A stretch of DNA of 64,000 nucleotides from an uncultured Pseudomonadales bacterium. GTDB lineage: Bacteria; Pseudomonadota; Gammaproteobacteria; Pseudomonadales; Azotimanducaceae. How positions within the stretch are numbered: position 1 is the stretch's first letter; every line of letters begins with the position of its first letter. The stretch spans positions 3,704,291 through 3,768,290 of the forward strand of contig OY282460.1 in the NCBI GenBank assembly GCA_958296295.1. Reading direction: 5' to 3'. This document shows positions 46,228-55,670 of the stretch, in pieces. The notes beneath the pieces were generated by a model. That model worked only from the letters and a program-made list of their open reading frames with translations. It was not told the origin of the DNA and searched no databases. The translations under genes and the position numbers were made by a program.

Positions 46228-46668
46228 GTGGTCGAGTGTTGTTTCTTTCCTCGGATGCGTCGTCGTACACCGTCGCGGGCGACCACCGCCGTCTTGGTGG
46301 CTCTTTCGGTGGTCGTCGCCGGCTGCACCGCCATGAAATCCGTCGAGATGTCCTCGGAAGAGTTGCGTACGGCGATCCGCGCCGGCGAAGTCGCCCAGCC
46401 AGGGCAACGGGTGGTTGTGGTCACGGCGAATGGCGACCGACACGCTTTCACCTGTCAAGGCGTCGACACGGCGCAGGATGTGGTCCGCGGGGAAGGCGCG
46501 GCAGGTGAGCCAGTCGCCGTGCCCATCGGGGACATCGTCGGACTGCGCATGCCGGCCACGGATGGCGTGAAAACCGCGGCGGTGATCGTCTCGGTAGTGC
46601 TCGCGGTGTTCCTCGCCATAGCGGCAGACGCCGCCGAGGACTTCGTTGAGATCTTCGACTTCAGGTGA
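46228..46668 (+). CDS. Uncharacterised lipoprotein, second of a tandem pair
   Basis: The 146-residue protein closely parallels the previous gene: lipobox VVAGC, then MKSVEMSSEELRTAIRAGEV, VTANGDRHAFTCQGVDTAQD and VVRGEGAAGEPVAVPIGDIV, and a hydrophobic C-terminal segment. The GTG at 46228 has TTGGAGG 7 bases upstream. It differs mainly in the C-terminal membrane-like helix and in an extra cysteine. A recent tandem duplication is the simplest explanation. Function unknown. Confidence 0.78.
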   Translation: MVECCFFPRMRRRTPSRATTAVLVALSVVVAGCTAMKSVEMSSEELRTAIRAGEVAQPGQRVVVVTANGDRHAFTCQGVDTAQDVVRGEGAAGEPVAVPIGDIVGLRMPATDGVKTAAVIVSVVLAVFLAIAADAAEDFVEIFDFR

Positions 46669-46821
46669 ACCGAACTGCAAAAGCGCCACCGCTCGCCGCT
46701 GATCGGCGGGGCCATTCTGAGCGCTAAAGCCGCTCAACCGTAGGCCGGCCGAACGGGGAGACACGCTCCGCAACGGCGCCAATTCGCATACGGATGCGCG
46801 TTAGCGCATACTTCGGCCGGC

Positions 46822-47724
46822 ATGCCTTTGTGGAAACGAAACCCTTGGTCGGCGCGGCAGCCCACGGCTGCCCGCGAGCCTCGCCCCGCACCTGCGCCGA
46901 GGCGCCCCGACCGAGCCGAGGCGGTCACGCAGCCGGCGCCTCCGGTGCCGAAGACGCCGGCGGCGATCGACAAGATGCGGGCGGCCGGGCGCGCCGCGGC
47001 GAGCGTCTTGGAGATGATCGGCGAACATGTGCGCCCCGGCGTCTCCACGGAAGAGCTGGACCGCATCTGCCACGACTACATCGTCGGCGAACTCGATTGC
47101 GTGCCGGCGTGCCTCAACTACCCGGGCGGCGAGCATCAGCCGCCGTTTCCGAAGTCCATCTGCACGTCCGTCAACCATGTCATCTGCCACGGCATCCCGT
47201 CGGCGACCAAAGTGCTGCGCCGCGGCGACATCCTGAACATCGACGTCACCGTGAAGAAGGACGGTTTCCACGGCGACACCAGCAAGATGTTCTTCGTCGG
47301 CAAACCGAGCGTGCTCGCCCAACGCCTCGTGGAAGTCGCGCAGGAGTGCCTCTACACGGGCATCCGCGCCGTGCGCCCCGGCACCCGCTTGGGCGACATC
47401 GGCCACGCCGTCGCCGCCCACGCCCGCGCGCATCGCTTCTCCGTGGTGCGCGAATACTGCGGTCACGGCATCGGCGAGGTGTTCCACGACGAACCGGAGG
47501 TGAGGCACTACGGCAAACCCGGCGACGGCTTGGCGCTGCAAGCCGGCGTCACCTTCACCATCGAGCCGATGATCAACGCCGGCCGGCGGCACACGCGGGT
47601 ATTGCCTGATCAGTGGACGGTGGTGACCCGGGACCACAAGCCCTCCGCGCAGTGGGAGCACACGCTGCTGGTCACCGAGGACGGCGTCGAGGTGCTCACC
47701 CGGCGCGCCGAAGAGACGATCTGA
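46822..47724 (+). CDS. map: Methionine aminopeptidase, type I
   Basis: Map removes N-terminal methionine. The 300-residue protein has the metal ligands in DILNIDVTVKKDGFHGDTS, HGIGEVFHDEP, TFTIEPM and a final QWEHTLLVTEDG. Compared with the usual 264 residues it has about 45 extra Pro/Arg/Ala-rich N-terminal residues before KTPAAIDKMRAAG and a short insert (GGEHQPPF) before the conserved KSICTSVN. A later start is possible but no better one is obvious. It overlaps glnD by one base. Confidence 0.92.
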   Translation: MPLWKRNPWSARQPTAAREPRPAPAPRRPDRAEAVTQPAPPVPKTPAAIDKMRAAGRAAASVLEMIGEHVRPGVSTEELDRICHDYIVGELDCVPACLNYPGGEHQPPFPKSICTSVNHVICHGIPSATKVLRRGDILNIDVTVKKDGFHGDTSKMFFVGKPSVLAQRLVEVAQECLYTGIRAVRPGTRLGDIGHAVAAHARAHRFSVVREYCGHGIGEVFHDEPEVRHYGKPGDGLALQAGVTFTIEPMINAGRRHTRVLPDQWTVVTRDHKPSAQWEHTLLVTEDGVEVLTRRAEETI

Positions 47725-50477
47725 TGCGCGGCCGCGCCGCACCGGTGCCGCAAGCGAACGGCGCACCGGCGACGCGAGGCGGCAGCGGGCGTTCGTTGGC
47801 GGAAATCGCCGACCTCAAGCGGCGCATCGATCTGGCGGACGCCGGCTTCGCCGACCGGTTCTGGGCCGGCGAGGACGTGGACGTGCTGGTCGCGCAGCGG
47901 GCGCGAACTCTCGACGCCTTCCTCGCCGAGATTTGGCAACACTGGTTCGAGCGCAACGACAATCTGGCGCTGTTGGCGGTGGGCGGCTACGGGCGCGGCG
48001 AACTGCATCCGCACTCGGATGTGGACCTGTTGATTCTGGCCCGAAAGCCGCAGGCCGCGCGGGATCAGATCGCGGCCTTCGTGCGCCTGCTGTGGGACCT
48101 CAAGCTGGACATCGGCCACAGTGTGCGCACCGTCGCCGATTGCCGTCGCGAGGCCGCGCACGACATCACCGTGGCGACCACGCTGATGGAACGTCGGCGG
48201 CTTGCCGGTTCGGCTCGCTTGGCGGCCAAACTGGACCGGCTCTTGGCGCGCCGATCGTTCTGGCCAAGCGCCCGCTTCTTCCGCGCCAAACGCGGCGAGC
48301 AGGAGCAGCGGCATCAGCAGTTCGACGAGGTGGACCACGGCTTGGAGCCGAACATCAAGAGTTCGCCTGGCGGCCTGCGCGACATCCAAACCGTGCAGTG
48401 GATAACGGCCCGCCACCAGAAATCGGAAGGCGTGGCCGCCAAAGGGGACACGGGAACGGGCTCCACGACCATGAATCCGCCGACGCTGGTGGCGGCCGGC
48501 TTTCTCACGCCGCTGGAGGCGCGCTGGCTCCACGACGGACGGCGTTTCCTGTGGCGCGTGCGCTTCGGCCTGCACCTGCTGGCCGGACGCCGGGAGGATC
48601 GGCTGCTGTTCGACCACCAGCGCGAGCTGGCGCGGCGGTTCGGCTACGAGGACACGCCGGCGCAACTGGCGGTGGAGCAGTTCATGCACCACTACTACCG
48701 GCACGTTCTGTTGCTGCGCGAGGTGAACGACATCCTGTTGCAGCACTTCGACGAGGCCATTGTCCGCGCCGGCGAGAGGCCGCGCATCGAGCCGCTGAAC
48801 GCGCGATTCCGCGTGCGCAACCACTATATCGAAGTGACGGCCGACGACGTGTTCGCGCGCCAGCCGGCGGCGTTGATGGAGATTTTCGTGCACATGGCCG
48901 GGCGCGACGACATCGCCGGCGTGCGCGCCGCCACGATCCGCCTGGTGCGCCAGCACCTGCACCTCATCGACGATGCGTTCCGCGCCGACCCGGAGGTGGC
49001 CGCGCAGTTCATGGCCCTGTTGCGGGCGACGCACTCGCTGTCAAGCCAGCTCACGCGAATGCGGCGCTACGGCGTGCTCGGCCGCTACATCCCGGAGTTC
49101 GGCGCGGTGATTGGCCAGATGCAGCACGATCTCTTCCACATCTACACGGTGGACGCCCACACGATGATGGTGATCCGGCAGCTACGCCGTTTCCGTCGCG
49201 TGGAGGAGCGGGAGCGGTTCCCGGTGGCGTCGCAAGTGGTGCGGACGTTGCCGAAGGTGGAGCTGCTCTACATCGCCGGCCTCTTCCACGACATCGGCAA
49301 GGGACGGGGCGGCGACCACTCGGCCCTCGGCGCCGAGGACGCGGTGCGCTTTTGCCGGCGCCACGGCTTGAGCCCAAGCGACACGGCGTTGGTGGAATGG
49401 CTGGTGCGCGAGCACCTGACGATGTCCACCATCGCCCAGCGCAAGGACATCGCGGACCCGGACGTCATCCACGATTTCGCCACTCGCGTGGGGACGGCGA
49501 CGCGCTTGGACTACCTCTACGCGCTCACCGTGGCGGACATCAACGCCACCAATCCCACGCTGTGGAACTCGTGGCGGGCCACGCTGATGCGCCAGCTGTA
49601 CCACAACACCCGCCACGCCCTGCGCCGCCGCTTCGACGCCGCCACGGAGCGGCGCAAGCGGGCCGCCGCCTGCCGCGCCGCGGCGTTGCGCAAGCTGAAC
49701 GACGCCGACGTGCCGGCGCCGTGGGCGCGCAAGCTCTGGAAGGGCGTGGGCGAGGATTTCTTTTTGCACCACGCGCCGGCGCAAGTGGCCGCCATCACAA
49801 CCGCCATTCACGAACATCGCCTCGACGACGGCCCGCTGGTGACCCTCGTCGACGTGGGCGGGGAAGGGCGAGGCGGCCACCGGGAAGGCGCGACGGAGAT
49901 ATTCCTGCACGCCCGCGACCGCGACAACCTGTTCGCCGACAGCGTGGCCGCCATCGACCGGGCGGGACTGCGCATCGCCGCGGCGCAGGTGTACACCAGC
50001 GCGTCCGGTCTCTCTTTCAACGCCTATGTGGTGCTGGACCGGCAAGGACGGCCTTTGAGCGCCGACCAGACGCGCCGGCGGCGTCTGGTCGCCAAGCTCG
50101 CGGCCGACATGGCGGGCGGCGCGCAGGCCAAGCAAGGCGCGTCGCCGCGGGTGTCGCGCCAGCTCAAGCAGTTCGTCGTACCCACCGAGGTGACGTTGGA
50201 GACCGCGCCGGGGGCCCGGGCGTCCACGCTGCGCGTGGTCGCCGCCGACCGGCCCGGTTTGCTCGCCACGCTGGGGGGCCTCTTCGCCGAGTTGGACATC
50301 GGTGTGCGCCGGGCGCGCATCACGACGCTCGGCGAGCGGGTGGAGGACGTGTTCGAGATCACGAACCGGGCCAAAAGGGCCATCACCCACACCGGACACG
50401 CGCAGACCATCACCGCCGCCATCCGCGCCCGGCTGGATGTGGAGGTGGCCGGGCCCAAGGCGTCCGCACGCCGATGA
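47724..50477 (+). CDS. glnD: PII uridylyltransferase/uridylyl-removing enzyme GlnD
   Basis: GlnD senses glutamine and modifies PII proteins. The 917-residue protein has the nucleotidyltransferase motif GGYGRGELHPHSDVDLLIL (residues about 90-108), the HD hydrolase segment GLFHDIGKGRGGDHS and two C-terminal ACT domains (FADSVAAIDRAGLRI and VVAADRPGLLATLGG). All catalytic acids look intact. A short Gly/Thr-rich insert (GVAAKGDTGTGSTTM) lies between the two catalytic halves. ATG overlaps the map stop, as in other gammaproteobacteria. Confidence 0.95.
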   Translation: MRGRAAPVPQANGAPATRGGSGRSLAEIADLKRRIDLADAGFADRFWAGEDVDVLVAQRARTLDAFLAEIWQHWFERNDNLALLAVGGYGRGELHPHSDVDLLILARKPQAARDQIAAFVRLLWDLKLDIGHSVRTVADCRREAAHDITVATTLMERRRLAGSARLAAKLDRLLARRSFWPSARFFRAKRGEQEQRHQQFDEVDHGLEPNIKSSPGGLRDIQTVQWITARHQKSEGVAAKGDTGTGSTTMNPPTLVAAGFLTPLEARWLHDGRRFLWRVRFGLHLLAGRREDRLLFDHQRELARRFGYEDTPAQLAVEQFMHHYYRHVLLLREVNDILLQHFDEAIVRAGERPRIEPLNARFRVRNHYIEVTADDVFARQPAALMEIFVHMAGRDDIAGVRAATIRLVRQHLHLIDDAFRADPEVAAQFMALLRATHSLSSQLTRMRRYGVLGRYIPEFGAVIGQMQHDLFHIYTVDAHTMMVIRQLRRFRRVEERERFPVASQVVRTLPKVELLYIAGLFHDIGKGRGGDHSALGAEDAVRFCRRHGLSPSDTALVEWLVREHLTMSTIAQRKDIADPDVIHDFATRVGTATRLDYLYALTVADINATNPTLWNSWRATLMRQLYHNTRHALRRRFDAATERRKRAAACRAAALRKLNDADVPAPWARKLWKGVGEDFFLHHAPAQVAAITTAIHEHRLDDGPLVTLVDVGGEGRGGHREGATEIFLHARDRDNLFADSVAAIDRAGLRIAAAQVYTSASGLSFNAYVVLDRQGRPLSADQTRRRRLVAKLAADMAGGAQAKQGASPRVSRQLKQFVVPTEVTLETAPGARASTLRVVAADRPGLLATLGGLFAELDIGVRRARITTLGERVEDVFEITNRAKRAITHTGHAQTITAAIRARLDVEVAGPKASARR

Positions 50478-50559
50478 ACGCGCCGCGCCGGCATCGCGCC
50501 ACCGGCTGCTCGGCCAAGGGCCGGTCGCGCCGGCGGGCGTCAGCCGCAAAGGGCCTTTG

Positions 50560-51729
50560 ATGGCAACGCAGGACGATTGGACGCCGGCCGTGCTGGCGCT
50601 GGCGCAGGCCCTCATCGCCAAGCGTTCCGTATCACCCGCGGATGCCGGTTGCCAACCGCTCCTGATGGCGCGCCTGCGCGCCGCCGGCTTCGCCGTCGAA
50701 CCCATGCGCTTCGGCGCCGTGGACAACTTCTGGGCCGTCCACCGCTCCGACGAAAGCAAACGAACGCCGTGCCTCGTGTTCGCGGGGCACACCGATGTCG
50801 TGCCGAGCGGGCCGGAGGCGGCGTGGCGCACACCGCCGTTCGAGCCGACGATGACCGGCGAACACCTCTACGGGCGCGGCGCCGCGGACATGAAATCCAG
50901 CTTGGCCGCGATGGTGTGCGCGGCGGAGCGGTTCGTGCGCGAGCATCCGCGTCACCGGGGCACGCTGGCGTTTCTCGTCACCAGCGACGAGGAGGCGGAC
51001 GCGGTGGACGGCACGGCGCGGGTGGTGGACGCGCTGACGCAACGCGGCCAGCGCATCGACTACTGCGTGGTGGGCGAACCGTCCGCCACCGCCGCTGTGG
51101 GCGACGTGATCCGCGTGGGACGCCGCGGCTCGCTCTCCGGCGCCGCCACGGTGGCCGGCGTGCAAGGCCATGTCGCCTATCCGCAGCAGGCGGACAATCC
51201 CATCCACCGCGCCTTGGCGCCACTTCACGCCTTGGCGACCCGGCGCTGGGACGATGGCGACGACGATTTCCCGGCGACGACCTTCCAGATCTCCAACATC
51301 CACGCCGGCACCGGCGCCGGCAACGTCATCCCCGGGCACTTGGAGTGCCGCTTCAACTTCCGCTTCAGCCCGCGTTGGACGCCGGACGCGCTGAAAGCCG
51401 CGGTGCGCGAGACGTTCGCGGCGCACGGCGCCGATTGCGACATCGCCTGGCATCCGCCGGGCTTGCCGTTCATCACCCGCGGCGGCCCGCTGCTGGCAGC
51501 GACCCAAGGCGCTATTGCCGAGGTCACCGGGCGAACGACGCGCACCTCCACCTCCGGCGGCACCTCGGACGGCCGCTTCATCGCGCCCACCGGCGCCGAC
51601 GTCGTGGAGTTCGGGCCGGTGAACGAAACCATCCACAAAGTGAACGAGCGCGTGCGCGTCCGGGACCTCGCGCCGCTCGCGCGCGTGTACCAGCGCATTG
51701 CCCAACGCCTGCTCGTTGCCCGGCCATGA
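50560..51729 (+). CDS. dapE: Succinyl-diaminopimelate desuccinylase DapE
   Basis: DapE removes succinate in lysine/diaminopimelate synthesis. The 389-residue M20 metallopeptidase has the zinc ligands in FAGHTDVVP and GRGAADMKSS, the catalytic SDEEADAV, the dimer domain and the C-terminal TSTSGGTSDGRFI with E-F-G-P-V-N. The ATG at 50560 (MATQDDW) matches family length. The last base overlaps gspN (ATGA). It is not adjacent to other dap genes here. Confidence 0.94.
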   Translation: MATQDDWTPAVLALAQALIAKRSVSPADAGCQPLLMARLRAAGFAVEPMRFGAVDNFWAVHRSDESKRTPCLVFAGHTDVVPSGPEAAWRTPPFEPTMTGEHLYGRGAADMKSSLAAMVCAAERFVREHPRHRGTLAFLVTSDEEADAVDGTARVVDALTQRGQRIDYCVVGEPSATAAVGDVIRVGRRGSLSGAATVAGVQGHVAYPQQADNPIHRALAPLHALATRRWDDGDDDFPATTFQISNIHAGTGAGNVIPGHLECRFNFRFSPRWTPDALKAAVRETFAAHGADCDIAWHPPGLPFITRGGPLLAATQGAIAEVTGRTTRTSTSGGTSDGRFIAPTGADVVEFGPVNETIHKVNERVRVRDLAPLARVYQRIAQRLLVARP

Positions 51730-52505
51730 CAGCTGTTCGCTCCAGCCGGCGGCGGGCAACGCTGGGTTTCATTCTGCTCGGCTTGGTGGCTTTCGCGGTG
51801 TTCGCTGCGGCGCGCGTCCCGGCCACCGTCTTGACCAACGCGGCGCAGCGCGTGGACGGCGTGGCGTTGCGTGAAGCGACCGGCACGATTTGGCGAGGCG
51901 CCGCCGCGCTCTCGGTGGGGGGGGAGTCGCTTGGCCGCATCGACTGGCGGTTCGCGCCGGCGGTTCTCTTCTCCGGCGCTCTCGGCGCGGATTGGCGGCT
52001 GCGGCACCCGGACTTCCAGTTGGAAGGCGACCTCGGCGTCGGCCCGCGTTCGGCTTGGGTGACCGCCTCCGGCGCCATCGACGCCGTGGCCTTGAACCGC
52101 TTGCTCGGCAAATACCACATTCGGTTGAGCGGCGAGTTCACCGTGGACGGCTGGCGCGTGCGCCGGGTCGAGGGCGAAGCGGGCGACGTTTTGGACGCCG
52201 CCGGCCAGTTGCGTTGGAGCGGCGGGCGAACCAGCTACCGTCTTTCGGGTCAAAGCCACGATGTGGACTTTCCACCGCTTGCGGGTGAACTCGCCGCGCC
52301 GGACGGAGAGCCGCGGCTGGCCGTGTTTCTGCGCCGCGAGCCGGGCGCGAAGCCGCTCCTCAGCGCCCGTCTGGACAACGACGGATGGCTGCACATCAGC
52401 GTGACAAGGCGTTTCACGCGCCTCGCCGGCAAGCCGTGGCCGGGCGCCGGCGAAGACGACGACGTCGTCGTGACGGTGTCCGAACAGGTGTTGGACGCAT
52501 TATGA
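51726..52505 (+). CDS. gspN: Type II secretion system protein N (GspN)
   Basis: GspN is an accessory inner-membrane protein of the general secretion pathway. The 259-residue product has one N-terminal membrane segment (LGFILLGLVAFAVFAAA) and a periplasmic domain with VALREATGTIWRGAAAL and GRIDWRFAPAVLFSG, which match GspN. It overlaps dapE by 4 bases and is followed closely by gspC and gspD. The GspN assignment rests on pattern and neighbours. Confidence 0.82.
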   Translation: MTAVRSSRRRATLGFILLGLVAFAVFAAARVPATVLTNAAQRVDGVALREATGTIWRGAAALSVGGESLGRIDWRFAPAVLFSGALGADWRLRHPDFQLEGDLGVGPRSAWVTASGAIDAVALNRLLGKYHIRLSGEFTVDGWRVRRVEGEAGDVLDAAGQLRWSGGRTSYRLSGQSHDVDFPPLAGELAAPDGEPRLAVFLRREPGAKPLLSARLDNDGWLHISVTRRFTRLAGKPWPGAGEDDDVVVTVSEQVLDAL

Positions 52506-52518
52506 TGGCCTCTTCAGG

Positions 52519-53568
52519 GTGCCGGTGACAGCGTTCATGGCTGATCCGCGCAAACCGCTGCCGAAGTGGCTGGTGAACAAATGGCTGGTGCGCATGGCGC
52601 AGGTGTTGTGCATTCTCGCCATCGCCTCCACCGCGGCCAATTCCGCCCACTATTTCTGGAACGGGCCGCAACACTGGAACGGCCCGCAACTCTGGAACGG
52701 GCCGCAACTCTGGGATGCCGCTCTCTGGAACGGCGCGTTTCCTTGGAGCAGCTCACAGGACGATGCCGCGCCGCCGCGTGCCGGCTCGGCGCCTGCCGCG
52801 GCGTCGGCCGCAAGCGCGCGGACAATTCGGGACAGCGACGTGTCGATCGACCAACTGCGCGCCATGCACTTGTTCGGCCGGGCGCCGTCGCCAGCGCGGC
52901 AGGCGTCCACTGAAAACCTGCAAGAGACGAAGTTGTCCTTGACGCTGGTGGGGGTTTTCGTGGGCCAAGGCGCGGATTCCCGGGCATTGATCGCCCGCAA
53001 AGGCCGCGCCGCCGAAACCTACGCCGTCGGCGACCGTTTGCCAGGCAACGCCAAGCTGGTCGCCGTGCATGCGGACCGCGTCGTCATCACCCGGGGCGGT
53101 GTGCGCGAGCTTATCCGCTTTGCGGAGATCTCGCTTTTTCGCCCGGTGGCCGGCGCGCCTCGACAAGGAGCGAGCGCGGTGAATCCGTCGGCGGCCACGG
53201 CATCCGACGTCCGATCCGTGCCCGGTTCCATTGCGCGAGGCGATCGCCCGCGGACCGCCAAAGAGTTCGTCGCTCGACATTGGGAAGCGATAGAACGCGA
53301 CCCCGCCAAGCTGCTGCGCGAACTTGGCGTGGGCACGGCCGAAGGCCGCGGGGCCGGCAAGGGCTACCCGCTCGGCACCTTGGCGAATCGCCCGGAACTG
53401 AACCACACCGGTCTGGAGTCCGGCGACCGGTTGCTTTCCGTCAACGGACATCCGGTGGGCGATCCCGAAGCGGATCGAGACCGCCTTGCGGATTTGGTCG
53501 CGCAAGGTTCCTTGCGTCTGGAAATCCAGCGCGGCGAACGCCGCATGTTCATCACCGTGGCGCTGTAG
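52519..53568 (+). CDS. gspC: Type II secretion system protein C (GspC)
   Basis: GspC links the inner-membrane platform to the outer-membrane secretin. The 349-residue protein has one membrane segment (MAQVLCILAIASTAANSAHY), a tandem WNGPQ repeat linker, the homology region (SLTLVGVFVGQGADSRALIA) and a C-terminal PDZ-like domain (NHTGLESGDRLLSVNGHPVG). An ATG at 52537 is an alternative start. It precedes gspD by 47 bases. Confidence 0.88.
   Translation: MPVTAFMADPRKPLPKWLVNKWLVRMAQVLCILAIASTAANSAHYFWNGPQHWNGPQLWNGPQLWDAALWNGAFPWSSSQDDAAPPRAGSAPAAASAASARTIRDSDVSIDQLRAMHLFGRAPSPARQASTENLQETKLSLTLVGVFVGQGADSRALIARKGRAAETYAVGDRLPGNAKLVAVHADRVVITRGGVRELIRFAEISLFRPVAGAPRQGASAVNPSAATASDVRSVPGSIARGDRPRTAKEFVARHWEAIERDPAKLLRELGVGTAEGRGAGKGYPLGTLANRPELNHTGLESGDRLLSVNGHPVGDPEADRDRLADLVAQGSLRLEIQRGERRMFITVAL
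52657..52710 (+). repeat. Three 18-bp tandem repeats inside gspC
   Basis: Three near-identical 18-base units encode WNGPQH, WNGPQL and WNGPQL in the periplasmic linker just after the membrane segment. Single-base differences show they are slightly aged. Confidence 0.85.
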
Positions 53569-53615
53569 CGTCGCCCATCGCGGACGAACGCGGCCACAGA
53601 AACGGAACGGCAACC

Positions 53616-55643
53616 ATGAAACCGCACTCACATCTCGCTCGGCGCCCGGCAGGCAATGGCGCCCGACAGATCGACCGGCGGAGCAGACCCGGCCTCTTCC
53701 GTCGTCTGGCGTTGGCGGCGGCGGTTCTCGCCTGGGCCGCCACGTTGGCGCAGGAGCCGACCACTTGGACCATCAACGGCCCGGCCATGCCGATTCGCGA
53801 GTTCATCGCGCAGGTCGCCGAGATCACCGGCAAGACCATCGTGGCGGATCAGCGCGTGAAGAATCAGGAAGTGACGATCTTCTCCAGCGTTCCGCTGCAG
53901 CGGGACGCCGTGTACGAGCTGTTCTTGACGGTGCTCAAGGTCAACAATTTCATAGCCAGCGAAAACGAGGGCGTGGTCACCGTCGCGCCGGCGCAAACCG
54001 GCAGGTACAACGTCAAGGCGGTGATGGACGAAACCGAACATCCACACGATCTCATGGTCACGCGAGTGGTGCCGGTCAAGCATGTGGCCAGCACGGAACT
54101 CGTCAAGACGATGCGTCCGCTCATCAACAACTCCTTCGCCCACATCGCCGGCATCGAAAGCCCCAACGTCGTCATCGTCGCGGACTACGCCGGCAACATG
54201 CGCCGGATCTTGTCGATCATCGAGCAGATCGACATGGTGGACGCGGACGAGATCGTCCACCGCCCGCTCACGCACGCGTGGGTGGGCACCGTTGCAACCG
54301 TGCTGGAGGAGATAGACCCGGACACGTTCGGCCGCGGGGCCAAGGGGCCGGGACGGGTGCAGATCGTCGCCAACGAACGCAACAACTCGCTGATACTCAA
54401 GGGCAAGCCGCGACCCATCGCGGACGTGTTGCGGCTCATCGACGGGCTCGATGTGCCGGAAACCAGCACCGTCGGCGCCACGGTGATTCATCTCAACCAC
54501 GCCGATGCCAGCGAAGTGGCGGAATTGCTGACCAATCTCGTCCAAGTGTCGGGCGCCGAGAGTGCCCAGCCGGTCGCCAACATCCAAGCGGACACCTCTC
54601 TGAACGCCCTGATCGTGCGCGCCGATCCTTCCACGTTGAACGAATTGCTCGCCACGATCAGCCAGCTGGACGTGCGCCGGGCGCAAGTGCTCATCGAGGT
54701 CGCCGTCGTCGAGGTCTCGGTCAACGACGTGGACGCCCTCGGCGTGGAGCTGGGCGGCGGCGACGCGCGCGGATCTTCCGTGCCTTTGGTGACGACGACG
54801 CTGAACGGCATCATCGGCGGTCTGCTGACGCGCATCGGGCAGACAGGCGAGAACGCGAGCATCGATCCGGTTGCCGTCGCGGCCGGGCTCACGTCGCCGA
54901 CCTTGGCCGTCGCCAAACTGGATCGCGACGGCATCTCTTTCGGGGCCGTGATCACCGCCATGATGAGCGATACGCGCGCCAACCTGCTTTCAACGCCAAG
55001 CGTCCTCACACTCGACAACGCCGAAGCGGAGTATTTTTCCGGTCAGCAAGTGCCGTTCATCGCCGGCTCGTTCACGACGGCCACCGACGGTTCGCGCAAT
55101 CCGTTCCGAACCATCCAACGCGAGCAAGTCGGTGTGACGTTGAACGTAACGCCGCATGTTCACGATGACCTCTCGATCCGCATGGTGATCGAACTGAACG
55201 TGGGCAACGTCGTCAATTCGGCGGAAACCGGCCCGACGTTCCAGGATGTCGTCACCGCCGAACGCAAGTTGACAACCACCGTGCTTGCCGACGACCGCCA
55301 GATCATCCTGCTCGGCGGTTTGATCCAGGACGACTACCGCGACATCAGACGCAAAGTGCCGCTGCTTGGCGACATTCCAGTGCTTGGCCGCGCTTTCCGG
55401 TCGCAACGCAAGACGCTGGTGAAGAGTCATCTGCTCATGTTCCTGCGCCCGACGGTGCTGCTCTCGGGCGAGGAGGCCGAAGCGGCCGCGCTGCGTCGCT
55501 ACGAGGGCATCTACCGCTTGCGCGACCACCCGGACGCCTCTGTCTCAGAGGATCTGAACAACATGTTCGAGGGCAAAATGCTCCCGGAGGAGGAGTCGCT
55601 CGAGAACCCCGAAAACGAGCAAGCGCCGGCGGCTGCGCCTTAG
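53616..55643 (+). CDS. gspD: Type II secretion system secretin GspD
   Basis: GspD forms the outer-membrane channel of type II secretion. The 675-residue protein has a signal peptide (LALAAAVLAWAATLAQ), the N0 domain (WTINGPAMPIREFIAQVAEI), N1-N3 repeats and the C-terminal secretin core ending with DIPVLGRAFRSQRKTLVKSH, LLMFLRPTVLL and an acidic tail. No lipobox is seen. The remaining gsp genes (E-M) are not in the window. Confidence 0.95.
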   Translation: MKPHSHLARRPAGNGARQIDRRSRPGLFRRLALAAAVLAWAATLAQEPTTWTINGPAMPIREFIAQVAEITGKTIVADQRVKNQEVTIFSSVPLQRDAVYELFLTVLKVNNFIASENEGVVTVAPAQTGRYNVKAVMDETEHPHDLMVTRVVPVKHVASTELVKTMRPLINNSFAHIAGIESPNVVIVADYAGNMRRILSIIEQIDMVDADEIVHRPLTHAWVGTVATVLEEIDPDTFGRGAKGPGRVQIVANERNNSLILKGKPRPIADVLRLIDGLDVPETSTVGATVIHLNHADASEVAELLTNLVQVSGAESAQPVANIQADTSLNALIVRADPSTLNELLATISQLDVRRAQVLIEVAVVEVSVNDVDALGVELGGGDARGSSVPLVTTTLNGIIGGLLTRIGQTGENASIDPVAVAAGLTSPTLAVAKLDRDGISFGAVITAMMSDTRANLLSTPSVLTLDNAEAEYFSGQQVPFIAGSFTTATDGSRNPFRTIQREQVGVTLNVTPHVHDDLSIRMVIELNVGNVVNSAETGPTFQDVVTAERKLTTTVLADDRQIILLGGLIQDDYRDIRRKVPLLGDIPVLGRAFRSQRKTLVKSHLLMFLRPTVLLSGEEAEAAALRRYEGIYRLRDHPDASVSEDLNNMFEGKMLPEEESLENPENEQAPAAAP

Positions 55644-55670
55644 GCGGCCCGGCGGCGAAACAGCGAGGCG

